From an uncultured Lachnospiraceae bacterium (GTDB taxonomy: Bacteria; Bacillota; Clostridia; Lachnospirales; Lachnospiraceae), in the NCBI GenBank assembly GCA_947632515.1, contig CANRPO010000003.1:18065-82064 (forward strand): 64,000 nucleotides of DNA, in the 5' to 3' direction. The position numbers and the translations under genes are program-made. The number at the start of each line of letters is the position of its first letter. The first letter of the stretch is position 1. Of this stretch, positions 1 through 8,975 are shown one piece after another. A model generated the notes under the pieces. That model did no database searches. It saw only the letters and a program-made list of their open reading frames with translations, and was not told the DNA's origin.

Positions 1-1
1 T

Positions 2-1621
2 AAGGGCATGCGCCTGAAAAAAGAATCCCTCGCCGTGACGGTGTGCGACAAGAACATCTATGAGATCACTTCCATGTCCATCAAAAAGCTGCACGCCTTT
101 ATCGGCGATATGGAACTGACGCCCCAGCAGCAGCTGATCGGCAAACAGATCCTGCGGGAGATCAGAGCCCGCGTCGGATTCTTAGTGGAAGTGGGACTGG
201 AGTATCTGTCCCTCGCGCGGGCTACGGGAACGCTCTCCGGCGGCGAGGCGCAGCGCATCCGTCTGGCCACCCAGATCGGCTCGGGGCTGGTGGGCGTCTG
301 CTATATACTGGACGAGCCCAGCATCGGTCTGCATCAGCGGGACAACGACAAGCTGATCGCGGCGCTGAAGAATCTGAAGGATCTGGGCAATACCCTGATC
401 GTGGTGGAACACGACGAGGACACCATGCTGGCGGCGGATCATATCGTGGACATCGGCCCGGGCGCAGGGTCTCACGGCGGCGAGGTGGTGGCGCAAGGGA
501 CGGCGCAGGAGATCATGCAGGTGGAGGAATCCGTCACGGGGCAGTATCTGAGCGGTAAGCTGCAGATCCCTGTTCCCGCGGCGCGCAGGAAACCGACGGG
601 CTGGCTGACGGTCCGCGGCGCAGAGGAGAACAATCTGAAAAAGATCGACGTGAAGATCCCCCTTGGCATACTGACCTGCGTCACCGGCGTGTCGGGTTCC
701 GGCAAGAGTTCTCTGGTGAACGAGATCCTCTACAAGCGCCTTGCGAGAGACTTGAACCGGGCGCGCTGTATTCCCGGCAAGCATACGAAGATCGAAGGGA
801 TCGATCAGCTTGACAAGGTGATCGACATTGACCAGTCGCCTATCGGTAGGACGCCCCGCTCCAATCCGGCGACCTACACGGGCGTGTTCGACCAGATCAG
901 GGATCTCTTCGCCTCCACGCAGGACGCCAAGGCCAGAGGGTACAAGAAGGGACGTTTCAGTTTCAATGTCAAGGGCGGGCGCTGTGAGGCGTGCAGCGGC
1001 GACGGCATCATCAAGATCGAGATGCACTTTCTGCCCGACGTCTATGTGCCCTGTGAGGTCTGCGGCGGCAAGCGCTACAACCGCGAGACGCTGGAGGTAA
1101 AATACAAAGGGAAAAGTATTTTTGACGTGCTGGACATGACGGTGGAGGAGGCGCTGCCGTTCTTCGAGAATCTGCCCTCCATCCGCCGCAAGATCGAGAC
1201 GCTCTACGATGTGGGTGTGTCCTACGTGAAGCTGGGGCAGCCTTCCACCACGCTCTCCGGCGGCGAGGCGCAGCGGATCAAGCTGGCGACGGAGCTGAGC
1301 AAGCGCGGCACGGGCAAGACCATCTACATTCTGGACGAGCCTACCACCGGCCTGCACTTCGCGGACGTGCACAAGCTGGTGGATATACTGCACAAGCTGG
1401 CGGAGGGCGGCAACACGGTAGTCGTCATAGAACACAATCTGGACGTGATCAAGACGGCGGACTACATTATCGACATGGGGCCGGAGGGCGGCGACGGCGG
1501 CGGCACCGTGATCGCTCAGGGGACGCCGGAACAGATCGCGGAGAATCCCGATTCCTACACGGGGATCTATGTGAAGAAGATGCTGGAACGATACAGGAAG
1601 AGCAAAGAGAAAAAGAAATGA
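2..1621 (+). CDS. uvrA: UvrA, excinuclease ABC subunit A (5' end outside window)
   Basis: UvrA is the damage-recognition ATPase of nucleotide excision repair. It acts as a dimer on DNA and hands lesions to UvrB. Only the C-terminal part is present; the frame is already open at base 2. Visible in order are the ABC signature [10 protein letters not shown] of the first ATPase (about nt 232-262) with [10 protein letters not shown], a second Walker A (GVSGSGKSS, about nt 688-712), a four-cysteine zinc finger (CEAC..CEVC, about nt 990-1070), and a second signature [10 protein letters not shown] with [10 protein letters not shown] (about nt 1252-1340). The C terminus is lysine-rich. A terminator-like hairpin follows, so it probably ends its operon. 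The family assignment is certain; the missing start cannot be judged. Confidence 0.98.
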   Translation, partial: KGMRLKKESLAVTVCDKNIYEITSMSIKKLHAFIGDMELTPQQQLIGKQILREIRARVGFLVEVGLEYLSLARATGTLSGGEAQRIRLATQIGSGLVGVCYILDEPSIGLHQRDNDKLIAALKNLKDLGNTLIVVEHDEDTMLAADHIVDIGPGAGSHGGEVVAQGTAQEIMQVEESVTGQYLSGKLQIPVPAARRKPTGWLTVRGAEENNLKKIDVKIPLGILTCVTGVSGSGKSSLVNEILYKRLARDLNRARCIPGKHTKIEGIDQLDKVIDIDQSPIGRTPRSNPATYTGVFDQIRDLFASTQDAKARGYKKGRFSFNVKGGRCEACSGDGIIKIEMHFLPDVYVPCEVCGGKRYNRETLEVKYKGKSIFDVLDMTVEEALPFFENLPSIRRKIETLYDVGVSYVKLGQPSTTLSGGEAQRIKLATELSKRGTGKTIYILDEPTTGLHFADVHKLVDILHKLAEGGNTVVVIEHNLDVIKTADYIIDMGPEGGDGGGTVIAQGTPEQIAENPDSYTGIYVKKMLERYRKSKEKKK

Positions 1622-1685
1622 TTTTTGCGCGTAGGGGTTAAGAGATCGAAAAGATGTGCCGATATAGAAAACGTAGGGCACGGAT

Positions 1686-1730
1686 GCCGGAAACAGAGCG
1701 GAGGGAACCGTTCTGTTTTTGGCGTTTTTT
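1686..1730 (+). terminator. Rho-independent terminator after uvrA
   Basis: The arms ACAGAGCGG (1693-1701) and CCGTTCTGT (1708-1716) pair with one G-U. AA/TT pairs and an outer GCC/GGC (1686-1688 with 1721-1723) extend the stem. A T6 run follows at 1725-1730. It lies between the uvrA stop and the mbl promoter. Confidence 0.75.
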
Positions 1731-1758
1731 AATTTTTCAAAAAAATAAATAAAACCCT

Positions 1759-1791
1759 TTGAAAAACCCATTCTTTAGGTTATAATATAAT
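1759..1791 (+). promoter_or_regulatory. Sigma-A-type promoter for mbl-flhO-flhP
   Basis: TTGAAA (1759-1764) is followed after 16 bp by TATAAT (1781-1786). A second overlapping TATAAT lies at 1786-1791. The start codon chosen for mbl is about 40 bp downstream. Confidence 0.7.
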
Positions 1792-1829
1792 CTGCACAGA
1801 TAGACCGCATGAAAGGGGATCAAGGGCAT

Positions 1830-2822
1830 ATGCAGTACACGGATATCGGAATCGATTTGGGAACGGCGAGCATATTGGTCTACATCAGAGGCAAGGGTGT
1901 TGTGCTGAAAGAGCCCTCTGTTGTGGCATTTGATAGAGATACAAACAAAATTAAGGCGATCGGTGAGGACGCCAGGCTGATGCTCGGCAGGACACCGGGC
2001 AACATCGTGGCGGTCAGACCGCTCAGACAGGGCGTTATCTCGGACTATCAGGTCACCGAGAAGATGATGAAATATTTTATCCAGAAAGCGCTGGGGAAGA
2101 AGACCTTCCGCAAGCCCCGCATCGCGGTGTGCGTGCCCAGCGGCGTCACGGAAGTGGAGAAGAAGGCGGTCGAGGACGCGACCTATCAGGCGGGCGCCAG
2201 AGAGGTGTCCATTATTGAGGAGCCGATCGCGGCGGCCATCGGGGCGGGCATCGACATCTCCAAGCCCTGCGGCAACATGATCGTGGACATCGGAGGCGGG
2301 ACCTCCGACATCGCGGTGATCTCCTTGGGCGGCACGGTGGTCAGCGCATCCATCAAGATCGCGGGGGACGATTTCGACGAGGCCATCGTCCGCTATATGC
2401 GTAAGAAACACAATCTGCTGATCGGCGAGCGGACGGCGGAGGATTTGAAGATCAAGATCGGTTCGGCTTTCAAGAGGCCGGAGGTTGACTATATGGACGT
2501 CAGAGGGCGTAATCTGGTGACGGGTCTGCCCCGCACCGTGAAGGTGTCCTCGGAGGAGACGGAGGAGGCGCTGCACGAGACGACCGTGCAGATCGTCGAG
2601 ACGATCCACAGCGTTCTGGAGAAGACGCCGCCGGAGCTTGCGGCGGACATCGCGGACAGAGGGATCGTTCTCACGGGCGGCGGCAGTCTGCTGCGCGGCT
2701 TGGAGGACCTGATCGCGGACAAGACCGGCATCAACACGATGACGGCGGAGGATCCGATGACGGCGGTGGCTATCGGCACCGGCAAATATGTGGAATTTTT
2801 GGCGGGCTACCGCGAGGATTAA
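1830..2822 (+). CDS. mbl: MreB/Mbl-family cell-shape actin homologue
   Basis: Bacterial actin of the MreB family. It forms membrane-associated filaments that steer peptidoglycan synthesis along the cell side wall. The actin ATPase motifs are clear: GIDLGTASILVY near the N terminus, VDIGGGTSDIAVI centrally and LTGGGSLLRGL near the C terminus. The length of 330 residues fits MreB/Mbl. An in-frame ATG at 1809 has no ribosome binding site. The ATG at 1830 follows AAAGGGG (1812-1818) and gives the usual short N terminus, so 1830 is preferred. Two flagellar rod genes follow at once, the same order as mbl-flhO-flhP in B. subtilis. This favours Mbl over MreB proper, since mreC and mreD are absent. 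Confidence 0.9.
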   Translation: MQYTDIGIDLGTASILVYIRGKGVVLKEPSVVAFDRDTNKIKAIGEDARLMLGRTPGNIVAVRPLRQGVISDYQVTEKMMKYFIQKALGKKTFRKPRIAVCVPSGVTEVEKKAVEDATYQAGAREVSIIEEPIAAAIGAGIDISKPCGNMIVDIGGGTSDIAVISLGGTVVSASIKIAGDDFDEAIVRYMRKKHNLLIGERTAEDLKIKIGSAFKRPEVDYMDVRGRNLVTGLPRTVKVSSEETEEALHETTVQIVETIHSVLEKTPPELAADIADRGIVLTGGGSLLRGLEDLIADKTGINTMTAEDPMTAVAIGTGKYVEFLAGYRED

Positions 2823-2837
2823 GAGAGGCAGGATACT

Positions 2838-3692
2838 ATGCTTAAAGGATTGTATACGGCGTATACGGGAATGGTCAACGAGCAGCACAGAATGGACGTC
2901 ATGACGAACAATCTGGCGAACGCCGACACCATCGGTTATAAGAAGGAAGGTTCCACGAGCCAGGCCTTCGACAGCGTACTGGCATACAAGATCAAGGATC
3001 TGTCGGAGGCGGCGAACCTTCCGGCGCTGATCAGTACGCCGAAGACGGCCGACGAGTACGAGATGAACAATGAGGCGAACCCCGACTACATGCAGAACCG
3101 CGTCAGAAGAGTCGGGATGAACATGGGCGTCAAGATCGGGGAGAATTATGTGGATCATTCCGTGGGTCCCATCAAGGAGACGGGGAACACCTTCGATCTT
3201 GCCATTTCCGACCGGGGTTTCTTCGCGGTTGAATACACGAACAAGGCGGGAGAGACGTCGGTGAAGTATACGCGGGACGGCAACTTTACCATGAATCTGC
3301 AGGGGTATCTCCAGACCCAAGACGGCGATTATGTTCTGGATGAGAACGGACGCCGCATCAGGATGAACACGGCGCTGCCGGTGAGCATCGACCGCGGCGG
3401 TAACATCACCCAGGACGGCGACTATGTGGCGACGATCGGGCTGACGGATTTCGAGGATTACAACTATCTGGAGCACTTCGGGGAGAATTATTTCCAGCCG
3501 GTGGAAGGGGCCACGGAGATCGAGACGGAGTCTCAGCTCTATTCCGGTTACTTGGAGATGTCCAACATGTCCACCGTGACGGAGATGGTCAACATGATCG
3601 CTATTCAGAGGCACTACGAGAGCAACCAGAAGGTGATCACTACATACGACGAGACGCTTGACATTGCTGTAAACCAGTTGGGTAAAGTATAA
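2838..3692 (+). CDS. flhO: Flagellar hook-basal body protein, FlhO/FlgF-like
   Basis: A component of the flagellar distal rod, exported by the flagellar type III system. The N terminus has the family pattern MLKGLYTAYTGM and NNLANADTIGYKKEG. The C terminus has the matching rod/hook helix with VNMIAIQRHYESNQK. The 284 residues fit the FlgF/FlgG family, which has no cleaved signal peptide. It starts 15 bp after the mbl stop behind AGAGAGGCAGG, so it is co-transcribed with mbl. Gene order rather than sequence alone suggests it is FlhO. Confidence 0.9.
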   Translation: MLKGLYTAYTGMVNEQHRMDVMTNNLANADTIGYKKEGSTSQAFDSVLAYKIKDLSEAANLPALISTPKTADEYEMNNEANPDYMQNRVRRVGMNMGVKIGENYVDHSVGPIKETGNTFDLAISDRGFFAVEYTNKAGETSVKYTRDGNFTMNLQGYLQTQDGDYVLDENGRRIRMNTALPVSIDRGGNITQDGDYVATIGLTDFEDYNYLEHFGENYFQPVEGATEIETESQLYSGYLEMSNMSTVTEMVNMIAIQRHYESNQKVITTYDETLDIAVNQLGKV

Positions 3693-3719
3693 AGAGGAGA
3701 ACAGAGGAGGCATTAAACA

Positions 3720-4538
3720 ATGGTTAGAAGTCTATGGTCGGCAGCGACCGGCATGAATGCACAGCAGGTGAGTCTGGACACGATCGCCAACAATCTGGCG
3801 AACGTCAACTCGGTGGGATATAAGACGCAGGTGGCGCAGTTTAAGTCGCTCCTGTATCAGAATCTGCAGACGGTCACCACCACGGCGAACGGCGATCCGA
3901 AACCTACCACATCGCAGGTGGGACTGGGCGTCCGCACTTCCTCGATCAACTCGATCTTTACACAGGGAAGTCTGCTGGATTCCGACAGCGACACGGCGTT
4001 TGCCATCGAGGGCGAGGGGTTCTTCGCGGTGCGCGGGGAAGACGGCGTTACCTACTACACCAGAAACGGCGATTTCACATGGGCGCTCGCCGCGAACGGC
4101 GGCATGACCCTGACCAATGCGGACGGACTTCCGGTGCTGGACAGCAACGGCCGGGCGATCGCGCTGAACCGTACCTACATTGCGAGCAAGCTTTCCATCA
4201 CGGAGGACGGGCAGATCTGCTATCCCGACGGACAGAACAATCCGCAGCCCATCGGCATCACGATTGGAACTTACCAGTTCAGCAATCCGGGCGGCTTGAA
4301 GAGAGTCGGAGACACCCTCTTTGCGGTGACGGATGCCAGCGGGCGTGCGCTCAATGAGGACACGACGCCCGACGTGGATAAGAGCCGGATCGTACAGGGC
4401 TATCTGGAGGGTTCCAACGTACAGGTCGCCAACGAGATGGTCAACATGATCGTCACCCAGCGCGCTTACGAGATGAACTCCAAGGCGATCATCACCTCCG
4501 ACGCGATGATGGAGATCGCCAATAACCTGAAGAGATAG
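3720..4538 (+). CDS. flhP: Flagellar hook-basal body protein, FlhP/FlgG-like
   Basis: The second flagellar rod protein of the cluster, expected to form the distal rod with its neighbour. The N-terminal rod motif (MVRSLWSAATGMNAQQ, then NNLANVNSVGYK) and the C-terminal motif (ANEMVNMIVTQRAYEMNSK) are complete. The 272 residues are typical for FlgG. A strong GAGGAGG lies just upstream of the ATG, 27 bp after the previous stop. A FlgJ-like rod-binding protein follows. The main flagellar operon is not in this window. Confidence 0.92.
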   Translation: MVRSLWSAATGMNAQQVSLDTIANNLANVNSVGYKTQVAQFKSLLYQNLQTVTTTANGDPKPTTSQVGLGVRTSSINSIFTQGSLLDSDSDTAFAIEGEGFFAVRGEDGVTYYTRNGDFTWALAANGGMTLTNADGLPVLDSNGRAIALNRTYIASKLSITEDGQICYPDGQNNPQPIGITIGTYQFSNPGGLKRVGDTLFAVTDASGRALNEDTTPDVDKSRIVQGYLEGSNVQVANEMVNMIVTQRAYEMNSKAIITSDAMMEIANNLKR

Positions 4539-4634
4539 AAGAGATAATTGTGCGACTTGCGCAGTGTAGAGAGACGGAAAGGATAGCCCCGGACATACGG
4601 CAGAGACGGCGTGTGCGGCGGCGCGGTATATGGG

Positions 4635-5003
4635 ATGAGTATGGATCTGACCGGAGCAGGATTGTATACGGATTATATGACGGACGCCGAGAGAGTGGCG
4701 ACCGAGAGATTGCAGAGCAGGCTGGAGAACACGGCGAAGACAGAGGACGCGGGAGACGAGGCGCTGCTCGATGCCTGCAAGCAGTTTGAGGCGTATCTGT
4801 GGGAACAGGTCTACAAAGAGATGGAGAAGACCGTCAAACTCTTTGACGACGATGAGGAAGACGAAAACAGCTATGCCGCAAATATGACGGACTTTTTCAA
4901 AGATACCATGATTCAGCAAATTTCTGAGCAGACAGCTGCCGAAGGCTCCAATTCTCTGGCGCGCATGCTGTACGAGCAGGCAAAGCGCAATTACGATCTG
5001 TAA
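4635..5003 (+). CDS. FlgJ-like rod-binding protein (no muramidase domain)
   Basis: A small protein with the rod-binding domain of FlgJ, which caps or chaperones the growing flagellar rod. The core ACKQFEAYLWEQVYKEMEKT followed by a C-terminal helix with LARMLYEQAKRNYDL is typical of this domain. The glycosidase half of proteobacterial FlgJ is absent, as is usual in Firmicutes. The start is uncertain: GTG 4611, ATG 4635 and ATG 4641 are all in frame and none has a strong ribosome binding site. 4635 is a compromise giving 122 residues. It closes the mbl-flhO-flhP cluster. Confidence 0.8.
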   Translation: MSMDLTGAGLYTDYMTDAERVATERLQSRLENTAKTEDAGDEALLDACKQFEAYLWEQVYKEMEKTVKLFDDDEEDENSYAANMTDFFKDTMIQQISEQTAAEGSNSLARMLYEQAKRNYDL

Positions 5004-5029
5004 AAGTTATCATAGGATACGCGAGTGTA

Positions 5030-5056
5030 AACGGGCTGCTGTCAAGGCAGCCCGTT
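5030..5056 (+). terminator. Strong hairpin after the flagellar rod cluster
   Basis: Perfect 10-bp arms AACGGGCTGC (5030-5039) and GCAGCCCGTT (5047-5056) enclose a 7-nt loop. The following T run is poor (TGTTGCG), so it could be an inefficient terminator or a 3'-end stabiliser. Confidence 0.5.
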
Positions 5057-5121
5057 GTTGCGTACCCGTGCGGACGCACGGCAGACGGAATGAGGATCGG
5101 CAGACGGAAGAGCAATAACTT

Positions 5122-7362
5122 ATGGAGACGATCAAGGGATTTATTGAACATATCATATACCGCAATACGGATAACGGCTACACGGTCCTGAATCTGATCA
5201 GCGGTGAAAACGAAGTCACGTGTGTGGGTTTCTTCAAGACGATGGATCAGGGAGAGACGATCCGGGCGGAGGGGAATTACACGACGCATCCGGTGTACGG
5301 CGAGCAGTTTAAGATCGAGCGGTATGAGATTGTGCCGCCTGAGGATGAGACGGGCATTGAGCGGTATCTGGGTTCCGGCGCGGTCAAGGGCGTGGGTGCC
5401 GCGCTGGCGGCGAGGATCGTGAAACGCTTCGGCGCGGACACGTACCGCATCATCGAGGAGGAGCCGGAACGCCTGGCCGAGGTGAAGGGGATCAGCGACC
5501 GCAAGGCGAGAGAGATCGCCGCCGCTGTGTACGAGAAACGCGACGCCAGAGAGGCCATGACTTTTCTGCAGCAGTACGGGATCTCTAACACATTGGCGAT
5601 CCGCATCTATGAGCATTACGGGGCGCGTCTGTACGGCGTCCTGAAGGAAAATCCCTATCAGATGGCGGAGGACATTCAGGGAATCGGTTTTCGGACCGCC
5701 GATGAGATCGCCGGGCGGATCGGCATTCACACGGATTCCGACTATCGGATCAGGAGCGGGATCCTCTATACGCTCATGCTGGCGGGCGGAGAGGGACACT
5801 GTTATCTGCCGCAGGCAGTGCTGCTGGGCAAGGCGGCTGAACTGCTGGGCTTGGAGCCGATGGCCATAGAACCGCAGCTTGCCAATCTGGCAATGGACAA
5901 AAAGCTTGTCATCAAAAATTCCTCAGATCCGGAAGAAGTGTGTAAGGTCTATGCGACTTCCTACTACTATGCGGAATTGAACTGTGCGAAGATGCTGCAC
6001 GATCTGAATGTGTCTGTGGAAAAGGAACTCCTGCCCTCGGAAGAGAGGGCAATCGATGAGAAACTGGAAAAACTGCAGCGGGAGTCGGATATCGAGCTGG
6101 ACGATCTGCAGAAAAAGTCTGTGTTGGAGAGCGTGAAAAACGGTATCTTTATTTTGTCAGGCGGCCCGGGCACGGGAAAGACGACGACCATCAACGCGAT
6201 CATACGCTACTTTCTGGCGGAGGGCATGGATATTTATCTTGCGGCGCCCACGGGAAGAGCCGCCAAGAGAATGACGGAGGCCACCGGGTACGAGGCGAAG
6301 ACGATCCACCGTCTTCTGGAGCTGAGCGGCGCGCTGTCGGAGGAGGGAAGAGCCGCCAGATTCGAGCGGAACGAGGAGAATCCTCTGGAGGCGGACGTGA
6401 TCATCGTGGATGAGATGTCCATGGTGGACATCTTTCTGTTTCAGGCGCTCTTGCGGGCGGTTGCGGTGGGAACGAGGCTGATCATGGTGGGAGACGTGAA
6501 CCAGCTGCCGTCGGTGGGGGCGGGACAGGTCCTGCGCGACGTCATGGACAGCGAACGGTTTCCCATGGTCATTCTCGAACGGATCTTCCGGCAGGCCGGC
6601 GAGAGCGACATCGTCAAGAACGCGCACAGGATCCACGCGGGTGAGGAACTGCTGCTGGACAATAAGAGCCGCGACTTCTTTTTTCTGGAAAGAAACGACG
6701 TCAACGTCATATATAAGCATATGATACAGCTCATCACCGAGATGCTGCCCTCCTATGTGGGAGCACAGCCCGGCGATATACAGGTGCTCACACCGATGCG
6801 GAAGGGCAATTTGGGCGTAGAGACGCTGAACGGTATTTTACAGCGCTATTTGAACCCGCCGTCGGGCGATAAGCGGGAGTATGTGTCGGGGAATGTGCTG
6901 CTCAGAGAGCATGACAAGGTCATGCAGGTTCGGAATAACTATCAGCTGGAATGGGAGGTCGTCAGCAAGTACGGGATCCCCATAGACAAGGGAACGGGAG
7001 TTTTCAACGGCGACATCGGCACGATCCTGCAGATCAACGAATACGCCGGCGAGGTGGTGGTCGAGTACGACGAACACAGAAGGGTGACCTATCCCTTCGC
7101 GCAGCTTGACGAGATCGAACTTGCCTACGCGGTGACGATCCACAAATCTCAGGGCAGCGAGTATCCTGCGGTCATCATGCCGCTGCTCTCCGGACCGCGT
7201 ATGCTTTTTAACAGAAATCTGCTCTACACCGGCGTGACCAGAGCCAAGAGCTGCGTGACGATACTTGGCAGCAGGAACACTTTGCGGGAGATGGTTGCCA
7301 ATAATTACCAAAATCGCCGCTACACCGGGCTGGCGGACCGGATCAGAGAGCTGATCCCGTGA
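5122..7362 (+). CDS. recD2: RecD2-type ATP-dependent DNA helicase
   Basis: A superfamily 1B 5'-3' DNA helicase of the RecD2 type, which acts without RecBC in repair and at stalled forks. At 746 residues it has the long N-terminal region with helix-hairpin-helix repeats (GVGAALAARIVKRFG, IQGIGFRTADEIA). The helicase core follows with Walker A GGPGTGKTTT (residues 347-356), Walker B VIIVDEMSMVD (about 425-435), and late motifs AVTIHKSQGSEYPAVI and LLYTGVTRAKS. It is followed 16 bp later by comFC and probably shares its transcript. Confidence 0.95.
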   Translation: METIKGFIEHIIYRNTDNGYTVLNLISGENEVTCVGFFKTMDQGETIRAEGNYTTHPVYGEQFKIERYEIVPPEDETGIERYLGSGAVKGVGAALAARIVKRFGADTYRIIEEEPERLAEVKGISDRKAREIAAAVYEKRDAREAMTFLQQYGISNTLAIRIYEHYGARLYGVLKENPYQMAEDIQGIGFRTADEIAGRIGIHTDSDYRIRSGILYTLMLAGGEGHCYLPQAVLLGKAAELLGLEPMAIEPQLANLAMDKKLVIKNSSDPEEVCKVYATSYYYAELNCAKMLHDLNVSVEKELLPSEERAIDEKLEKLQRESDIELDDLQKKSVLESVKNGIFILSGGPGTGKTTTINAIIRYFLAEGMDIYLAAPTGRAAKRMTEATGYEAKTIHRLLELSGALSEEGRAARFERNEENPLEADVIIVDEMSMVDIFLFQALLRAVAVGTRLIMVGDVNQLPSVGAGQVLRDVMDSERFPMVILERIFRQAGESDIVKNAHRIHAGEELLLDNKSRDFFFLERNDVNVIYKHMIQLITEMLPSYVGAQPGDIQVLTPMRKGNLGVETLNGILQRYLNPPSGDKREYVSGNVLLREHDKVMQVRNNYQLEWEVVSKYGIPIDKGTGVFNGDIGTILQINEYAGEVVVEYDEHRRVTYPFAQLDEIELAYAVTIHKSQGSEYPAVIMPLLSGPRMLFNRNLLYTGVTRAKSCVTILGSRNTLREMVANNYQNRRYTGLADRIRELIP

Positions 7363-7378
7363 TCAGGAAGGAAACTAT

Positions 7379-8095
7379 ATGAAAAGAACATTTCCGGGGA
7401 CGCTGACGGATCTTCTCTATCCGCGCAGATGTCCCGTCTGTGACAGGGCGGTTCTGCCCTTCGGGAGTCTTATCTGCGAGACTTGTGAAAAGAAACTTGT
7501 GTACGTTAAGCCGCCCTACTGTATGAAGTGCGGTAAGGCGTTGGAGGAGGAAGAGACAGAGTATTGCGGCGACTGCGGGAGACGCAGGCATCTCTACGAC
7601 AGCGGGCGCGCGCTCTTCGCGTACAGGGGCGTATCGGACTCCATCTACCGCTTTAAGTATAAGGGGCGGCGCGAGTATGCTGCTTACTATGGAGAGTGTA
7701 TGGCAAGACATTTGGGAGAATGGATCCTGCGGTGCAGGCCGGACGCCATCATACCCGTGCCGATCCATGATTCCAAACGCCGCGCGCGGGGGTACAATCA
7801 GGCGGAGGCGCTTGCAAAGGAACTGGGGAAAAAGCTGCGTATCCCCGTATACACTGATTTGATCAAAAGAGTGCGCAAAACGGCGCCCATGAAAGATCTG
7901 TCCGCTTTTGAGAGACAAAATAATTTGAAAAGGGCTTTCAAAATCTGTCGTTATGATGTAAAATTAAGTACGATTATAATCATAGACGACATCTACACAA
8001 CGGGCAGTACGATAGACGCGATGAGTTATGAACTGCGCAGAGCGGGAGTGCGGCGGATCTACTTCGCGGCGCTTGCTATCGGCAGGGGGTTATAA
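7379..8095 (+). CDS. comFC: ComFC-family phosphoribosyltransferase-like protein
   Basis: A ComF-family protein, needed for DNA uptake in competent bacteria. It has an N-terminal zinc ribbon with four CxxC pairs (CPVC, CETC, CMKC, CGDC) and a C-terminal phosphoribosyltransferase fold with the PRPP-binding motif IIIDDIYTTGSTIDA. Its 238 residues are normal. It is followed by the flagellar-operon protein YvyF, the same order as comFC-yvyF in B. subtilis. ComFA and ComFB are not next to it, so the biochemical role here is unproven. Confidence 0.9.
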   Translation: MKRTFPGTLTDLLYPRRCPVCDRAVLPFGSLICETCEKKLVYVKPPYCMKCGKALEEEETEYCGDCGRRRHLYDSGRALFAYRGVSDSIYRFKYKGRREYAAYYGECMARHLGEWILRCRPDAIIPVPIHDSKRRARGYNQAEALAKELGKKLRIPVYTDLIKRVRKTAPMKDLSAFERQNNLKRAFKICRYDVKLSTIIIIDDIYTTGSTIDAMSYELRRAGVRRIYFAALAIGRGL

Positions 8096-8128
8096 CAAAA
8101 GAAAGGTAAGGTATAGGAGGATAATAGC

Positions 8129-8542
8129 ATGAACGCACGGAATTGCAGAAAATGTGGGAAACTTTTTAACTATGTGTCAGGGCCGCCCATCTGTATGGCC
8201 TGCAGGGAGGCGCTGGAGGCCAAGTTCCAGGAGGTAAAGGAATACATTCGGGAACGGGGGCATGTTACGATCGCGGAAGTCGCGGAGGCCTGCGATGTGT
8301 CGCAGAATCAGATCCAGGCGTGGCTGAGGGATGAACGGCTGGAATTGTCGGAAGATTCCGGTATCGAGCTGGAGTGTGAGAAGTGCGGCAAGCCGATCAA
8401 GAGCGGGCGTTTCTGTGAGAAGTGCAAGAACAGTATGGCGAACCAGCTCAGCCACAGTATCGAGAAACCTCAGGCGCCTAAGCAGGAGTCTAAGCCCAAG
8501 AAGGATCCCCGCGACAATCCGAAGATGCGTTTCTTGGGTTAG
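8129..8542 (+). CDS. yvyF: YvyF-like flagellar operon protein with zinc ribbons and HTH
   Basis: A 137-residue protein of the YvyF type, found in Firmicutes next to comFC and flagellar regulators. Two zinc-binding knuckles are visible: CRKC..CMAC at the N terminus and CEKC..CEKC near residues 90-110. Between them is a predicted helix-turn-helix (VTIAEVAEACDVSQNQIQAW). The C terminus is lysine- and proline-rich. A good AGGAGG precedes the ATG. The adjacent flgM and hook genes of B. subtilis are missing. The function is likely regulatory but unknown. Confidence 0.8.
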   Translation: MNARNCRKCGKLFNYVSGPPICMACREALEAKFQEVKEYIRERGHVTIAEVAEACDVSQNQIQAWLRDERLELSEDSGIELECEKCGKPIKSGRFCEKCKNSMANQLSHSIEKPQAPKQESKPKKDPRDNPKMRFLG

Positions 8543-8551
8543 GAGATTTGT

Positions 8552-8938
8552 ATGCTGAATGAAAAGAGAATAATCCTGATGACGAAAATGGCGTCTTACG
8601 AGGAGAACGACGGCAAGAGGAATGTGGCCATAGGCAGCTATTTTCGCAGCGATTATATAGGCTGGCAGGTGTTGAAGTCCATTATAAGTGCAACCATTGC
8701 ATTTATAGTGGTCTTTGGCATGTACATTTTTTATGATTTCGAAGTGTTTATGACAGATATTTACAAGATGGATCTGTTGGAATTTGCGCTGCATACGCTC
8801 AAACAGTATCTTTGGACAGTGGGCGCGTATGCCGTAATCTCCTATATCGTCTATATGATGCGATACAACAGAGCGGTCAAGAGCCTAAGGGTGTATCAAA
8901 TGAATCTGCGCAGGCTGGCGGAGATGTATAAGCAGTAA
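8552..8938 (+). CDS. Unknown small membrane protein
   Basis: Not recognised. The 128 residues have a charged N terminus, two strong hydrophobic segments (about residues 43-66 and 85-105) and a basic C-terminal tail. TAGGAGA lies just upstream of the ATG, and the gene starts 9 bp after yvyF. It sits upstream of a larger membrane protein and the c-di-AMP synthase cdaA in the same direction, so a link to the envelope or to c-di-AMP signalling is possible but unproven. Confidence 0.7.
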   Translation: MLNEKRIILMTKMASYEENDGKRNVAIGSYFRSDYIGWQVLKSIISATIAFIVVFGMYIFYDFEVFMTDIYKMDLLEFALHTLKQYLWTVGAYAVISYIVYMMRYNRAVKSLRVYQMNLRRLAEMYKQ

Positions 8939-8975
8939 AAGAATTGTAAGTGTACGGAAAGTGAAAGGATAAACC

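Noticed and set aside
182..1771. A 529-codon open frame on the minus strand opposite uvrA
   Set aside because: It is an antisense shadow of GC-rich uvrA. It has no ribosome binding site and the composition is Arg/His/Leu-rich without motifs.
1737..3713. A 658-codon open frame on the minus strand opposite mbl and flhO
   Set aside because: It spans two real genes and their gap, with low-complexity His/Arg/Val content typical of antisense frames.
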